Positions 38,491-48,951 are shown, numbered from the stretch's first letter. The stretch is 64,000 nt of DNA from Huiozyma naganishii CBS 8797 (GCF_000348985.1 NC_035925.1:372001-436000), one strand, 5' to 3'. A program made the numbers and translations. Notes: generated by a model not told the origin, from the letters alone.

Positions 38491-40326
38491 TTAAAGGGTG
38501 GACAGAAAACTGTCTAGTTCTGCGAATCCTTGGTCAGATAGCAGGTCTGTTGGCGAAGACGAGGGTGGCTTGAGATCTGGTGATTGTAGTTTACCGTTGG
38601 TGTCTATGCCGCCACCGTTACCAGCTTGATGGTTTAGAGCACCAGTCAAGTTTTTCCCATTGATGTCGTGAGCTATGTTCTCGTCTATGGCACTCATGTT
38701 GAAATTCTCTAAACCGACTCCATGACTCTCTGGAGATTGGAACGAGTGTAAACTGGACCCGTCGTCCAAATTGCTCACTACCATCGGGTTTATAGTACGC
38801 CCGGGGGAATTCTTCGTATACTTGTGGTTTCTGTCGATACTGGAAGATCTCTTGTTGTTGTAACCTTCAGAGCTACTAGTAGCCCTTGCTGGCCGTTGTT
38901 TTCGCTTATGGTGTGGCTCGTAGTCTGGTATATCCATAAAACTTGGCATCAGGGACAACACTTCGACACTTTGTACACTGTCGTTATCGTTAAGCGACTG
39001 AGGGTACTCACTCACGGACTGTTGTGGCTGCTGCTGCTGGTGTGCGGGTTGTTGTAGACGGTGTTGATCTCCTTGAACGTTGTTCCACTGATGGAAACTT
39101 TGTGTTGGTTGTGCGGATTCCTCGGTTTGTCCATTTTTCTCCTGTAAGAGTAAGTTTGCCCTAGACAACGTGGATATAGAAGACGAATCTGGGAACATAT
39201 CGAGCAACCCGTTACTTGCCATGTGTTTTATATGCTCATCATTCATCTGGGCGGGGGCCTCACTACCCCTGCTTGGAGCGTTCCCAGCCGAACGGTAGTA
39301 ATCCGTGTTTGTGTTCGTATGCGTCGTTGCAGTAGTGCTCAAATTCTTTATCGATGCATCCTCAAGGTCCCAACCGTCTGCGTCATTGACGTTACCGACA
39401 CCGTTGATATCCGAAGGTATAAACTCCTCTAAGGGTACAATTACCTCACCGACACTCCGTTTCGGCAAAACCGCCGATCCCTTCCTCGCACCATTCAGGG
39501 AGTCCAACCCAACGCTGAGGTTGTTTTCGAGCAGGTTTAAATGTGAGTCCGACCTCGTTGGACCCGCGCTTGAGTTCGTGTCCCAGTTGTTCAAGTGGTG
39601 TTTGGCCCTTTGCACTAGACTACCACTGTTGGTGAAACTATTTGACACGGCATGATTTGCGTCTGAGAAGAACCCGAAAGAGGGCCCGACTAACGTGGGG
39701 CTCTGTGGTGACGCTAAGTTTTGGTCAAGGGACGTGGATGAATGCAGGGATGATATCGAAGCCAGGGAGGGGACGTGGTGATAATCCTTGGATATTTTCC
39801 CCGGGACAGAGTCGTTATCGATGAATGAACTTGGGAAGTAACCGGAGGAATCACTGGCCACACTTTGATTTGAAAAAAAATGACTATCGAGCGATGCCGT
39901 TGATGCAGCTCTTTCAAATTTCTGTTGCCTGGATTTATTTTTCCTCTGTATATTTACTGGATTACTCGTTTGGCCACTTAGTTTCCTACTACTAGTACTG
40001 CTACTCAGTCGCTTGTTAGCGTGTACAGCACAAGGCACCTCCGTACCACACGTACAACTCTGGTTTGCCAGTTCTTTGGCCTTTGCCCTTGCCTCCTCTT
40101 TCGCCCTCTGTTGCTGTCGTTTTTTCTCTTGTCGCCCACAAGTGCAAGTCCCCGGTGGTTTAGCACACTTGTTCTTCCTCAGTTCTTTACAGTACGAACA
40201 CGTTGTGGAGGGCCTACCCTTTGGCTTGATCATCATCAGTGGCTGATCTGTATGGTTACAAGTAGTCACCCTGTGACCTCTTATACAACGTTCACACGCA
40301 TACTTGATACCGTTAATCAGCACCAT
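38491..40326 (-). CDS. HAA1: Haa1-like copper-fist transcription factor, weak-acid response
   Basis: 611 residues (S. cerevisiae Haa1 about 694). The N terminus is a copper-fist DNA-binding domain: YACERCIRGHRVTTCNH (9-25) and KGRPSTTC (35-42), followed by the cysteine clusters CKELRKNKC, CTCG and CTCGTEVPC. The rest is Ser/Asn-rich with Gln runs. Family knowledge: Haa1 activates acid-resistance genes (TPO2/3, YRO2, SPI1) on acetic or lactic acid stress. Despite the copper-fist fold it is not the main copper regulator (that is Cup2/Ace1, its paralogue). Position next to SUT2 and REC8 favours HAA1 (YPR008W). Both ohnologues would share the domain, so context decides. Confidence 0.88.
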   Translation of the reverse strand: MVLINGIKYACERCIRGHRVTTCNHTDQPLMMIKPKGRPSTTCSYCKELRKNKCAKPPGTCTCGRQEKKRQQQRAKEEARAKAKELANQSCTCGTEVPCAVHANKRLSSSTSSRKLSGQTSNPVNIQRKNKSRQQKFERAASTASLDSHFFSNQSVASDSSGYFPSSFIDNDSVPGKISKDYHHVPSLASISSLHSSTSLDQNLASPQSPTLVGPSFGFFSDANHAVSNSFTNSGSLVQRAKHHLNNWDTNSSAGPTRSDSHLNLLENNLSVGLDSLNGARKGSAVLPKRSVGEVIVPLEEFIPSDINGVGNVNDADGWDLEDASIKNLSTTATTHTNTNTDYYRSAGNAPSRGSEAPAQMNDEHIKHMASNGLLDMFPDSSSISTLSRANLLLQEKNGQTEESAQPTQSFHQWNNVQGDQHRLQQPAHQQQQPQQSVSEYPQSLNDNDSVQSVEVLSLMPSFMDIPDYEPHHKRKQRPARATSSSEGYNNKRSSSIDRNHKYTKNSPGRTINPMVVSNLDDGSSLHSFQSPESHGVGLENFNMSAIDENIAHDINGKNLTGALNHQAGNGGGIDTNGKLQSPDLKPPSSSPTDLLSDQGFAELDSFLSTL

Positions 40327-41166
40327 ATTCGTTAGTCCTATCTTTTTCAGACGTGTGGTAACGTGCGTCCAACGGTGCGTCTATTTAAATAGTTAACACA
40401 AGCGTTGCCTACCTCTTGCCTCTCTCTCTCTATATATATGCGTCTGAGAAAGTAAGGAAGAAAGTATATGCCGTACACTTCACCAACTGTAGCAAACTTC
40501 CTTCTCTATCTCCAGAAAGTGGCTTGCCATGAAGTTCAAATGAACAGTAACTAGAAAAAGACAAAAAAAAAAAAAAAACCAAAGAAAAAAAAGAAAGAAA
40601 AAATAACAGGGAAAGACAAAACATCAAGATGTTTTGCTTAAAACAGAGAGAGACGAAAAGTGTTGTAAATAGCTTGCTGTTTGCGCTGTGTGCCGTCTTT
40701 GCTAAGAATTCTGTTCCCTAGATGATGTGTAGAAGCCGAATCCCTCCCTATACCAGACAGGCCCTCCCTGGGTATCTTTCCGACCAGCTCATTACTCCCT
40801 CACCACCCTCTTTCCAAGGAAATGCCTCTACTAGCTTCAAGTAACCAAGTGCTTGTGCTCGTGTATATTTCGCCCGGTGTTAGAGAATTCTGACGGAATG
40901 CCGTAGTAGTAAACTTTTCCATGGGATCACCCGATGCGGACACCTTTGTGGACAGCTTTCCTCTTTCTGGAAAACAAAACAAAGGGACCGCGCTGTCGGT
41001 TCAGTGTCCGATTTTTCGGGGATTCCCCCGTTTCTCGCATGCATTGCGGTAGTGTCTGGGTGCAAAGTGCTGTGTATCTCCGGTTTCTCGCTTTCCAGGG
41101 GCGGGGGGGGGGGGCGAATCCGTCACCCGCGGGTTTCCGGAGGGGGTTCCGCGGATTTCTGAACGG
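40327..41166. promoter_or_regulatory. Divergent HAA1/REC8 upstream region
   Basis: About 1 kb including the REC8-proximal part. Seen: a TATATATATG near 40430, an A run with scattered G at 40560-40610, and GGGG-C-followed by 12 G at 41098-41114. No gene. REC8 control elements lie at the right end and are listed separately. Confidence 0.5.
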
Positions 41167-41176
41167 TCGGCGGCTA
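41167..41176 (-). promoter_or_regulatory. URS1 (Ume6) site upstream of REC8
   Basis: TCGGCGGCTA is the exact reverse complement of the URS1 consensus TAGCCGCCGA. It lies 208 bases before the REC8 ATG at 41384. Family knowledge: Ume6 represses early meiotic genes through URS1 and, with Ime1, activates them in meiosis. Confidence 0.85.
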
Positions 41177-41227
41177 TTTCTCAAAGTGTTGTGTTTGTTT
41201 ACTCGGGGATTGTTGGCTGTGATGGTT

Positions 41228-41237
41228 TGACGCGTCA
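41228..41237. promoter_or_regulatory. Palindromic MCB (TGACGCGTCA) upstream of REC8
   Basis: ACGCGT is the MluI cell-cycle box bound by MBF (Mbp1/Swi6), here within a perfect ten-base palindrome, 147 bases before the REC8 ATG. An MCB-like GACGCGCT follows near 41261. Confidence 0.65.
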
Positions 41238-41383
41238 GCACGGAGCGGAAAATCTTCCAAGACGCGCTCTGCTTTTGCTATAGTTGCTGTCGTGAACATC
41301 TTCTTCATCCATTGAGTAACCGCTCTTATTCACGTTTCTGTGAAATACGAGTAGTGTACCAGTGTCCGACAATCCTGGGAATT

Positions 41384-43375
41384 ATGGAGGCTCAAGGGTT
41401 AGGCGTGAAGGATGAGGGGATAACTACTGTTTGGCTGCTGTCTATGATTGGGAACGTGCATTCGATAAAGGATGGGAGGGCAAAACCTAAAATGGATGGT
41501 TTGGAAAAGAAGAGTGGCGCCATCACAAAGAGAGATATTCTTCGTGTGTGTATCCCTCGGACTTGCAAAGCGATTCAGACTAATGACAATGGGCTTTCCC
41601 TGAGGAACGTTTCGTCGCTACTGTATGGGATTGCACTGTGCTACGGTAAGAAGACGGAGTATGTGCTCAACGATTTGACAGTACTTCTTACACAGTTGCA
41701 GAGATCGAAGTTTGCCGCAGCAGCGTTACCCAAGATTGCTATCGCGAAACACAGTATGCAGGGGAAACAAAACTTGGAGGGGCAAGTCATCAACCTTAAC
41801 AGTAAGAAAATATTTCTACAAGATGATCCCAATTTTGACGTTGCGTTTGTAAACAATTTCCAAGAGAATGCTACTACTGCTGGTGGTGATGGGACCAAGG
41901 GCCTATCTATCAGAGAGCGTGACTATATGGCAGAGGTTACAAATACAGAGAATACTACACGTGGGTTCCATCAGGGATTTAACTTGAACAGACCACACAC
42001 TTTAGATGATATCCCCATTGATATGGATTTTAATCTTGATATTGGAGATGTGGTTAGCCAACATGGCACCAAGATTATTGCTACCCCAGAATCCCGGAAT
42101 GCCGGGTCTGATTTGTTAGATTTGCATTATGGGAGTAGGAGACTCTCGATAGATTTGGCCAACGTCGATGCAGAGGACAGGTTAAATTTTTCGCACGAAA
42201 GAGATCATGTACTTGATTTTGATTTGGAAGCGGTGGACCAAGATGTCGATCAGGAACATGAGCACAACGAGTCACAAGACCAACAACAAAAGGCGAACAC
42301 TGAGGCGGGACCAAGAGGATCAATAAGCAGGGGGAACAACAACGGATCATTCCCAGTTATCAAAGTGAGAAATGATGACAGGATCAGTCTCTCTACGGAG
42401 ACACTGCGTAATAATCATGAGAATTATTTGGAAAGAATGGAACTCAGGAAGAGAAAATCTACTGGATTGACAAGCGAGGATCGCACTTGGAGGAAAATGC
42501 TAAAACTGGACAACTCCCATCCTCTATTGCACAAGTGTTGGAATTTCATCTTTTCAGAACAGCTATACCCGTTTCAACAACAATACAGAGAAGGATTGAG
42601 CAACTCCATAGAGGGGGGGAGACGGCACGTCCCCTCTGATAGTATAACAACGAACAGTCTGCGCAGCTGGGAACAAGGTAGGAAATTGGAGAAATTGAAC
42701 AGCAGAAACGATATTTTCTTCGGCATGGATGGGACGACCCACCACTCGGACAGTGACGGGAACCAGGACGACCTTCTTTTGAACTTGGAACAAATCGATG
42801 AAGATTTAGAAGTCGGTGTCAATCATCGGCCCGATGAGGGGAGTGAGGGTATTGAGGACCTCATGGCGTTAAATCTAAACCTCCCACCTTCTAGTTACGG
42901 TGGCCATTTAACTAGAAATGGAACTACAAGTAGTAATACAAGCAACGATGACACTGGGACCATTGATATCCTCAATTGGACAGCGAATGGCCCCAAATTC
43001 GGAAACACCGGAACGTCCCAGAAGGATGACGGGCAACGGAGCTCGTCAAAACTGGACTCTTCTAAAAGTAGGCCGAATACAATGAACCAAGCTACAAGAC
43101 GCTTTTATGAGTACATAAGTGAAAAGGCCGTGGACATTGATAAAGATGGAACACAACCATCCACCCAGTTTAGGAAAAAGCTGTTTTTTGAAGACGCCAT
43201 CCCAAAAACAGTCATCGATGCAGAGATGGCCGAACCTGTTGCGGTATCCAAACGGATTGCAGCTGCAGCATTCATGTCTCTGCTAAACTTGGCCAGTAAC
43301 GACTTTGTCGAGTTAGAAACAGTTCAGACCGACCTTGATGTCGTACAAGGAAGTGACCTACTTATTTACATGTGA
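41384..43375 (+). CDS. REC8: Rec8 meiotic kleisin of cohesin
   Basis: 663 residues (S. cerevisiae Rec8 about 680). The N-terminal kleisin part reads GITTVWLLSMIGN, then RVCIPRTCKAIQ and LLYGIALCYGKKTEYVLNDL. The middle is acidic and disordered with LDDIPIDMDFNLDIGD. The C-terminal winged helix (from about 625, VAVSKRIAAAAFMSLLNLAS) would bind Smc1. Family knowledge: it replaces Scc1/Mcd1 in meiotic cohesin, holds sister chromatids, and is cut by separase. I chose the ATG at 41384 (MEAQGLGVKDEG); upstream in-frame codons to 41312 add a sequence not matching the family. Exact URS1 and an MCB lie upstream. Neighbours HAA1 and ICL2 are as in S. cerevisiae. Confidence 0.9.
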   Translation: MEAQGLGVKDEGITTVWLLSMIGNVHSIKDGRAKPKMDGLEKKSGAITKRDILRVCIPRTCKAIQTNDNGLSLRNVSSLLYGIALCYGKKTEYVLNDLTVLLTQLQRSKFAAAALPKIAIAKHSMQGKQNLEGQVINLNSKKIFLQDDPNFDVAFVNNFQENATTAGGDGTKGLSIRERDYMAEVTNTENTTRGFHQGFNLNRPHTLDDIPIDMDFNLDIGDVVSQHGTKIIATPESRNAGSDLLDLHYGSRRLSIDLANVDAEDRLNFSHERDHVLDFDLEAVDQDVDQEHEHNESQDQQQKANTEAGPRGSISRGNNNGSFPVIKVRNDDRISLSTETLRNNHENYLERMELRKRKSTGLTSEDRTWRKMLKLDNSHPLLHKCWNFIFSEQLYPFQQQYREGLSNSIEGGRRHVPSDSITTNSLRSWEQGRKLEKLNSRNDIFFGMDGTTHHSDSDGNQDDLLLNLEQIDEDLEVGVNHRPDEGSEGIEDLMALNLNLPPSSYGGHLTRNGTTSSNTSNDDTGTIDILNWTANGPKFGNTGTSQKDDGQRSSSKLDSSKSRPNTMNQATRRFYEYISEKAVDIDKDGTQPSTQFRKKLFFEDAIPKTVIDAEMAEPVAVSKRIAAAAFMSLLNLASNDFVELETVQTDLDVVQGSDLLIYM

Positions 43376-43785
43376 AAATGGAATAATATTATCCACTCTA
43401 GCTACTAGAAAAACTTGCAAACAAATACAGCTCCAAGATACTCTGACTCGACTTCCAGGAGGAACAACGGATCAAGCGGAAGATAGATGTTCCTCAATGT
43501 AAACCGCCATCACAACCTCTTTTGTTCTCGTCTACTATTTTTCATTTTTTTCCTTTTTAAAGGTGCATATCGTAAATGATCTCGGCCGTTCTCGGACTTC
43601 TAAAATATTGGAGAAAAATAAATCGATGACGGTGTTTGTTATACCCATATGGATTTTGTGAGCTGATATATATACCTATATATAAATAAGTGTATGATAT
43701 TCCGGTTTGACAATGATCTGCTTAAGTCAGTGGTAACCTGAAGAAAAGATCAGAGGAGATTACAGGGGCTTACCTACTTTCCACA
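43376..43785. promoter_or_regulatory. ICL2 upstream region
   Basis: About 410 bases. TATATATACCTATATATAAAT around 43667-43688 is a TATA-rich core promoter about 100 bases before the ATG. No gene. Confidence 0.5.
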
Positions 43786-45465
43786 ATGGTGAAACAACTC
43801 TTAGCTAGGAGAGCATACCGCGTTAGACCTAGGTACTTTTCACAAGAGTCTAATCCGGGGAGGAGAATTGCACGGGATGTCAAGGAAGTGGAACAGTGGT
43901 GGAAATCGGACAGATTTCAAGACGTGAAAAGACCGTACACGGCACTCGACGTCGTTAAGCACCGCGGTTCTTTACCCACTGACGTTACAAAATACCCTTC
44001 CTCCTTCCAAGCCACCAAGCTACACAGTCTGATCAATGAGAAATTTGCCGCTAAGCAACCGTTGCACACTTTAGGGGTGATAGACCCAGTTCAGATGTCG
44101 CAACTAGCCAGATGTAAGGATATTCAAGTATCGTACGTGTCAGGTTGGGCGTGCTCCTCTACAATGGTTGGTTCCACAAACGAAGTCTCCCCCGATTTTG
44201 GGGACTACCCTTACGATACTGTCCCCAATCAGGTGGAAAGAATTTTCAAAGCTCAACAGTTGCATGACCGTAAAGCCGTCTTAGAGTCTATAGAGACGGG
44301 GGGAGAGCTGGTTGACTACATGAAACCAATAATCGCAGACGCGGATATGGGTCATGGTGGTCCCACTACAGTGATGAAATTGGCCAAACTGTTTGCAGAG
44401 AAGGGTGCTGCAGCTATCCACTTAGAGGACCAGTTGGTTGGTGGTAAGCGTTGTGGTCACCTAAGTGGCGCCACGCTTGTCCCCACTTCAACGCACTTAT
44501 CGAGACTCATCGCTACAAGACTACAATGGGATATTATGGGGACTGAAAATTTGATAATTGCAAGAACGGATTCTTGTAACAGTAAATTGATAAGCAGTAA
44601 TATCGATCAAAGAGACCACTCTTTCATCCAGGGGATTGTAAATGGAGAGAGCCTGCCATGGGCAGATTTATTATCAGATATGGAGGGTCAGGGTGCCTCT
44701 AAGGATACGATTGCTTCGGCAGAACTTGAATGGTACGAGTCCAACCCACTGTACACTTTCAACGAGGCGTTACAACTTCAAATGACTCAAGAGGAGTACA
44801 AGAGGTACGTTGATATGATGGACCGTGTGAAAATGGGGAAACAAAAGACTTTTTTGAGTATTAGTGAACAGGAAGCAATTGCCAAGCAGGTTGCCCCCAC
44901 AAAAAGAATAAATTTCAATTGGGATAAACCACGGTCCAAGGAAGGGTACTACATGTTCAAAGGGTGTATGGAGGCCGCTTTGCAAAGATCGTTGGCGTTT
45001 GCCCCCTATGCGGACATGCTATGGTTGGAGACGAAAACACCGGATTTGGAACAGGCCCGGTTTTTCAGTAACCATCTCCACGGGGAGATACCGGAGGCCA
45101 AATTAGTGTACAACCTTTCCCCCAGTTTCAACTGGATGGCCCACGGGTTTACCAACGAAACACTACAAAGTTTTATCTGGGATTTGGCAAGGGAAGGGTT
45201 TGTACTCCAGCTAGTATCCCTGGCAGGGTTACACGTGGACGGTGTATCCTTCTGGGAATTGGCAAGCAAATTCCAGACTCAGGGGATGCGCGCGTACACA
45301 GAAGTGGTCCAACAGAGAGAGAAAACCCTCCACTGCGATTTGCTAACGCACCAACGTTGGTCTGGAGCAGAGTACATCGACTCGTTAATGAAAGTGGTAC
45401 AGAACGGGTCATCTTCCCAAACGCTGAGTACGTCTGGAGACAGCTTCACAGAAAAGCAATTTTGA
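43786..45465 (+). CDS. ICL2: Icl2, mitochondrial 2-methylisocitrate lyase
   Basis: 559 residues (S. cerevisiae Icl2 about 575). An N-terminal basic, hydroxylated stretch (MVKQLLARRAYRVRPRYF) looks like a mitochondrial targeting peptide. The isocitrate-lyase superfamily core shows KRCGH at 221-225, the catalytic loop. Family knowledge: Icl2 splits 2-methylisocitrate into pyruvate and succinate in the propionate pathway, whereas cytosolic Icl1 has KKCGH and serves the glyoxylate cycle. The Arg form, the targeting peptide and the neighbours (REC8, HAL1) all indicate Icl2. Two other genes of this pathway (CIT3, PDH1) lie at the right end of the window. Confidence 0.93.
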   Translation: MVKQLLARRAYRVRPRYFSQESNPGRRIARDVKEVEQWWKSDRFQDVKRPYTALDVVKHRGSLPTDVTKYPSSFQATKLHSLINEKFAAKQPLHTLGVIDPVQMSQLARCKDIQVSYVSGWACSSTMVGSTNEVSPDFGDYPYDTVPNQVERIFKAQQLHDRKAVLESIETGGELVDYMKPIIADADMGHGGPTTVMKLAKLFAEKGAAAIHLEDQLVGGKRCGHLSGATLVPTSTHLSRLIATRLQWDIMGTENLIIARTDSCNSKLISSNIDQRDHSFIQGIVNGESLPWADLLSDMEGQGASKDTIASAELEWYESNPLYTFNEALQLQMTQEEYKRYVDMMDRVKMGKQKTFLSISEQEAIAKQVAPTKRINFNWDKPRSKEGYYMFKGCMEAALQRSLAFAPYADMLWLETKTPDLEQARFFSNHLHGEIPEAKLVYNLSPSFNWMAHGFTNETLQSFIWDLAREGFVLQLVSLAGLHVDGVSFWELASKFQTQGMRAYTEVVQQREKTLHCDLLTHQRWSGAEYIDSLMKVVQNGSSSQTLSTSGDSFTEKQF

Positions 45466-46270
45466 ACGGGGTAACATCCCCTTTACGTACACAGCTATTT
45501 TACTTACCTGCGGCGTTCCAAATCCGGAGAACGCTAAAAATCGATCTGCATGCAGTAAACCGTCTTTTCTGCGGCGCTTTCTGGGGCTGGGTTCCTTTTC
45601 TCTGGGTGGCTGGCTGGTTGTTTGCCGTTTTCGGAAGCGTGTGTGTGGTGTTCGGAGGAGCGGGCCTTTCCCTGCCTACCCTAAGAAACCCCCGCACAAA
45701 ACAAGTAAGTAGGTTAAGGGAACAATGCGGAGTTGTGTTCCCGCTTATTTCATTATTGTGTTTTATTTCTTCCAGAAACGGAAAGAGGGGAATGACGTAT
45801 TTTCTTCTCTTAATACGGGGCTGGAGACTGTGTGTGGGGAAAAATTTGCCTGTCATACGTTCTCCTTTCTCTTCCCAAAAATAGAAGCCGGTGCTATTTC
45901 AGGTTAGGTATAAGAAGTGCTTAACAAATGTGTCTGGCGTAAAAAAAAGAATGGAATATAATAAGAGGTTTAAAGTTCAAAGAACGGTACGCGATTAAGA
46001 CCCCTTAACGTGTGTGCATTGTTATAACGATTGAAGTGGTCCAATCATCTGAGTTGATAGGCAACCCTCGTTTCCTAAAAGTAAACAACCGATAACGTTA
46101 AGTAAAGAGGGAAGGAAACTATTTTTTTTCTTATATAACAGGAGTTAGAATTGACCGGTAGAGGTTCTTTTTTCCCAATTGCACTTAGACACATCGTCTT
46201 TCTCACGTCTCTCCCCAGGAAGAAAACAAAGGCTTACTATTAGGGGTTATATTCACGTCTAGCAGGAGAA
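45466..46270. other. 0.8-kb spacer between ICL2 and HAL1
   Basis: The promoter of HAL1 and the terminator of ICL2. Open frames on both strands (45500-45907) share the same DNA and are unlikely genes. A T-rich stretch lies at 46117-46135. Confidence 0.45.
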
Positions 46271-47389
46271 ATGTTGTCCGAAAAGTCTGAATTTCAAGGT
46301 TACTCTGTTCAACACCCGCTTTGCAAGTGTAATGAGTGTTGTGTTTTCGAAGCAGTTGACAAGAATGGGAACGAAGTGATCTTGAGAGAAATGTATTCAA
46401 CAGGTGATGTGGCAAGGCAGAGAAATAGTGACGATAAGTACATTGACGCGTTCGGTACCAGTGAAAACAGTACCGTTTACGTTTATCGCTCTCAGAATTT
46501 TGCAAGGGAGGGGAACGACTACTTCAGTTACCCTGGTAGTGACTGCAACGAGTTGCCCACCATTTTGTTGCGCGGTAATGCTCTAGACCACTTGAACATG
46601 GGCCACAAAACGGCTCATGGTTTGAACACTCCGTGTGCTCGCTATGACAATGCAGACGAGAAATTGACGTTTGTCGAAAGTGTACCGAAGAGGGACGGCA
46701 TGAAGAAATGCCTGCATTCGTGTAAAAACAGAGTCAGAACGCCTGTTCCATCTTCAATCAAGTCCGATGACTCCATATGTTCTCCAGCGGCGTCCTTCGA
46801 ATATATCATGGACGATACGGATAGTTATTTATTTGATTCGTCCACCAATGGCGAAGAGGACGAGGATGAAGAGGAAGGAGACGAATCCGAGTCTAGTACT
46901 GGAGTCAGAAAGGATGTTGCTAAACCCAATGATACCATACTGAAAAAACCTTCGAAGTTTAAGAAGTTTTTCTCATTCAACCCCAAGAGGTCCCCCTCTC
47001 AACTTGAAGCTATCAAGAGGAAACAGCGTTTCCTACCGGGGAAAGTTTCTGCTCCCATCGCTCCAGTTCATTCCATCCTTAAAAAGGGCGATGGAACTAA
47101 AGATGATCTTGCCAACGGCGATAACACGGATGAACTGCATATTAAGATCGAGAACTCTTCCCCTAAGATCATCCGCTCAGAGCATCACCAGATACGAAAA
47201 ACGCCCATCCCACCATCGCTACAGTCAATCGCAAATAAAGAGGGTAAAATGCAGAAAGCACAGACAGACTCTATTGCTCAACAGAATCAGCGTTGTGAAC
47301 AAGAGGACAAACTGACGAATAATACAGACCTCGACTTGAAAATGATGAAAAGTTCAATGTTGAGAAGAAGAAGAAGTGTTCACATATAG
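46271..47389 (+). CDS. HAL1: Hal1-like halotolerance protein
   Basis: 372 residues, longer than S. cerevisiae Hal1 (294). The N-terminal part (20-110) resembles Hal1: CVFEAVDKNGNEVILREM, then YVYRSQNFAREGNDYFSYPGSDCNE. A strongly acidic run (EEDEDEEEGDESES) lies near 197-210, followed by a basic KKFFSFNPKRSP segment, and the protein ends RRRRSVHI. Family knowledge: Hal1 raises salt tolerance by changing cytosolic K+/Na+ balance; its biochemical action is not known. It lies between ICL2 and AIM45 on the same strand, as YPR005C does. Identity rests on weak similarity plus position. Confidence 0.78.
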   Translation: MLSEKSEFQGYSVQHPLCKCNECCVFEAVDKNGNEVILREMYSTGDVARQRNSDDKYIDAFGTSENSTVYVYRSQNFAREGNDYFSYPGSDCNELPTILLRGNALDHLNMGHKTAHGLNTPCARYDNADEKLTFVESVPKRDGMKKCLHSCKNRVRTPVPSSIKSDDSICSPAASFEYIMDDTDSYLFDSSTNGEEDEDEEEGDESESSTGVRKDVAKPNDTILKKPSKFKKFFSFNPKRSPSQLEAIKRKQRFLPGKVSAPIAPVHSILKKGDGTKDDLANGDNTDELHIKIENSSPKIIRSEHHQIRKTPIPPSLQSIANKEGKMQKAQTDSIAQQNQRCEQEDKLTNNTDLDLKMMKSSMLRRRRSVHI

Positions 47390-47584
47390 CAAGAACGGTT
47401 AATAATGTATTTTCTTTTGTAAATGGGTGTATACTTATTCAACTTTAACATCAATGTAATATTATCACGGTCTCTCTGAGGAGTTCTCATTTTTTGTATG
47501 AAAAAATAAATTGTAATAATCAAATATATGACTTTCATCTACAAAGTAAGCATCACGACTGATAAGATACACAACCCGTTGAGA

Positions 47585-48622
47585 ATGCTTAGGAGCAGCA
47601 TCTGTGGGAGGAACCTACTGAGAACAACTAGAGTGAGACCTTTTGCCAGTCTTTGGCGAAATGCTTCCACTCTAACGTTTCTAGAGACAAGTCAGGGTAA
47701 AGGTTTGACTCCGTCTTCACTGAGTGTTTTATCCGCCGCAAAACAGTTGAAGAATCCGATTGTGGCCATACTGTTGGGTCCAGACGCAAAAGAATCGTCA
47801 AGTACGTTGCTGGAAAAGTTTGAATGTTTGGGACTTGAAAAAGTTATTGTCGTAGGCGACAAAAGGTTGGAACACTACTTACCAGAGCTTGTGTCGCCTT
47901 TACTGAAGGACCTGCTAAGCAAGGGTGACTATTCACATTTTGTTATGGCCAGCAATTACGTGGGGAAGAGTATCCTCCCTCGTGTTGCCGCATTGCTGGA
48001 CAACCAGCCCGTTTGCGATGTAGTGGCCATTAAGGATCCCAAAACTTTTGTCAGACCAATCTACGCTGGTAACGCGTTGTCTGTCGTTAAGTGTTCTCAG
48101 GATAAAACGCTAATAAGTATCCGTGCTTCAGCGTTTGAACCAGTTACCGCAGGATCTTCAAAGACGGCCAAAATTGAGGAGTTAAACTATGAGCGAACAG
48201 AAGAGGTCGATATTCGTTGGGAAGGTTGCAAAATGGTAGATTCCGATATGCCTGATTTGACCTCTGCCAAGATTGTTGTTGCTGGTGGTAGAGCACTGAA
48301 GGACAAGGAAACTTTTGACTCCTTGTTGGTTCCACTAGCTAAGAAACTACATGGAGCTATTGGTGCGACAAGAGCTGCTGTGGATAATGGGTTCTGTAAC
48401 AATTCTTTGCAGGTTGGCCAAACGGGCAAAATCGTGGCACCGGACTTGTACATCGCTGCCGGTATATCCGGAGCTGTGCAACATCTTGCAGGGATGAAGG
48501 ATTCCAAAATAGTGGTCGCAATCAACAACGACCCTGATGCACCTATCTTCAAGAACGCGGACCTGGGGATTGAGGGAGACGTTTTCGAGATCCTACCAGA
48601 ATTGACCAAAAAACTGCCTTAA
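47585..48622 (+). CDS. AIM45: Aim45, electron-transfer flavoprotein alpha subunit
   Basis: 345 residues (S. cerevisiae Aim45 344). The N terminus (MLRSSICGRNLLRTTRVRPFASLWRN) is basic and Ser/Arg-rich, a likely mitochondrial targeting peptide. The ETF-alpha fold follows, with the FAD-binding C-terminal domain: VVAGGRALKDKETF, GAIGATRAAVDNG, VGQTGKIVAPDLYIAAGISGAVQH. Family knowledge: it pairs with Cir1 (ETF beta) and passes electrons to Cir2. The frame runs up to 47528 but the ATG at 47585 starts the presequence and gives the family length. Confidence 0.94.
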   Translation: MLRSSICGRNLLRTTRVRPFASLWRNASTLTFLETSQGKGLTPSSLSVLSAAKQLKNPIVAILLGPDAKESSSTLLEKFECLGLEKVIVVGDKRLEHYLPELVSPLLKDLLSKGDYSHFVMASNYVGKSILPRVAALLDNQPVCDVVAIKDPKTFVRPIYAGNALSVVKCSQDKTLISIRASAFEPVTAGSSKTAKIEELNYERTEEVDIRWEGCKMVDSDMPDLTSAKIVVAGGRALKDKETFDSLLVPLAKKLHGAIGATRAAVDNGFCNNSLQVGQTGKIVAPDLYIAAGISGAVQHLAGMKDSKIVVAINNDPDAPIFKNADLGIEGDVFEILPELTKKLP

Positions 48623-48951
48623 CTACATTTCAGGTCTTCGCATATTTGGAAGGACATACAGAACATACACTACCTACTTTCTCAGAATTCTAACATATTC
48701 TTTCTGTTAATTCGTCGCTCTAACGTTCAGTTAGACATGACTACCTATATATATACAACCTTTGAACATTGTTGTCTGATTTTTGATCAAGAAAAAATAT
48801 CGTTATCAAAAAATCACTTTTTCACTATTTGAACTTATCAGATAGCTTCTGGTACATTTGAAGGGATGTTCTGACAACTCGGTAATGACCAAAATATGAT
48901 CACATAGCATATCTACCGCATTTGTATTTATTGAGTTTGAAAAGTTGCATT
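48623..48951. promoter_or_regulatory. Spacer before the YPR003C-like gene
   Basis: About 330 bases, AT-rich, no gene. A TATATATATAC stretch is near 48747. Confidence 0.45.
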
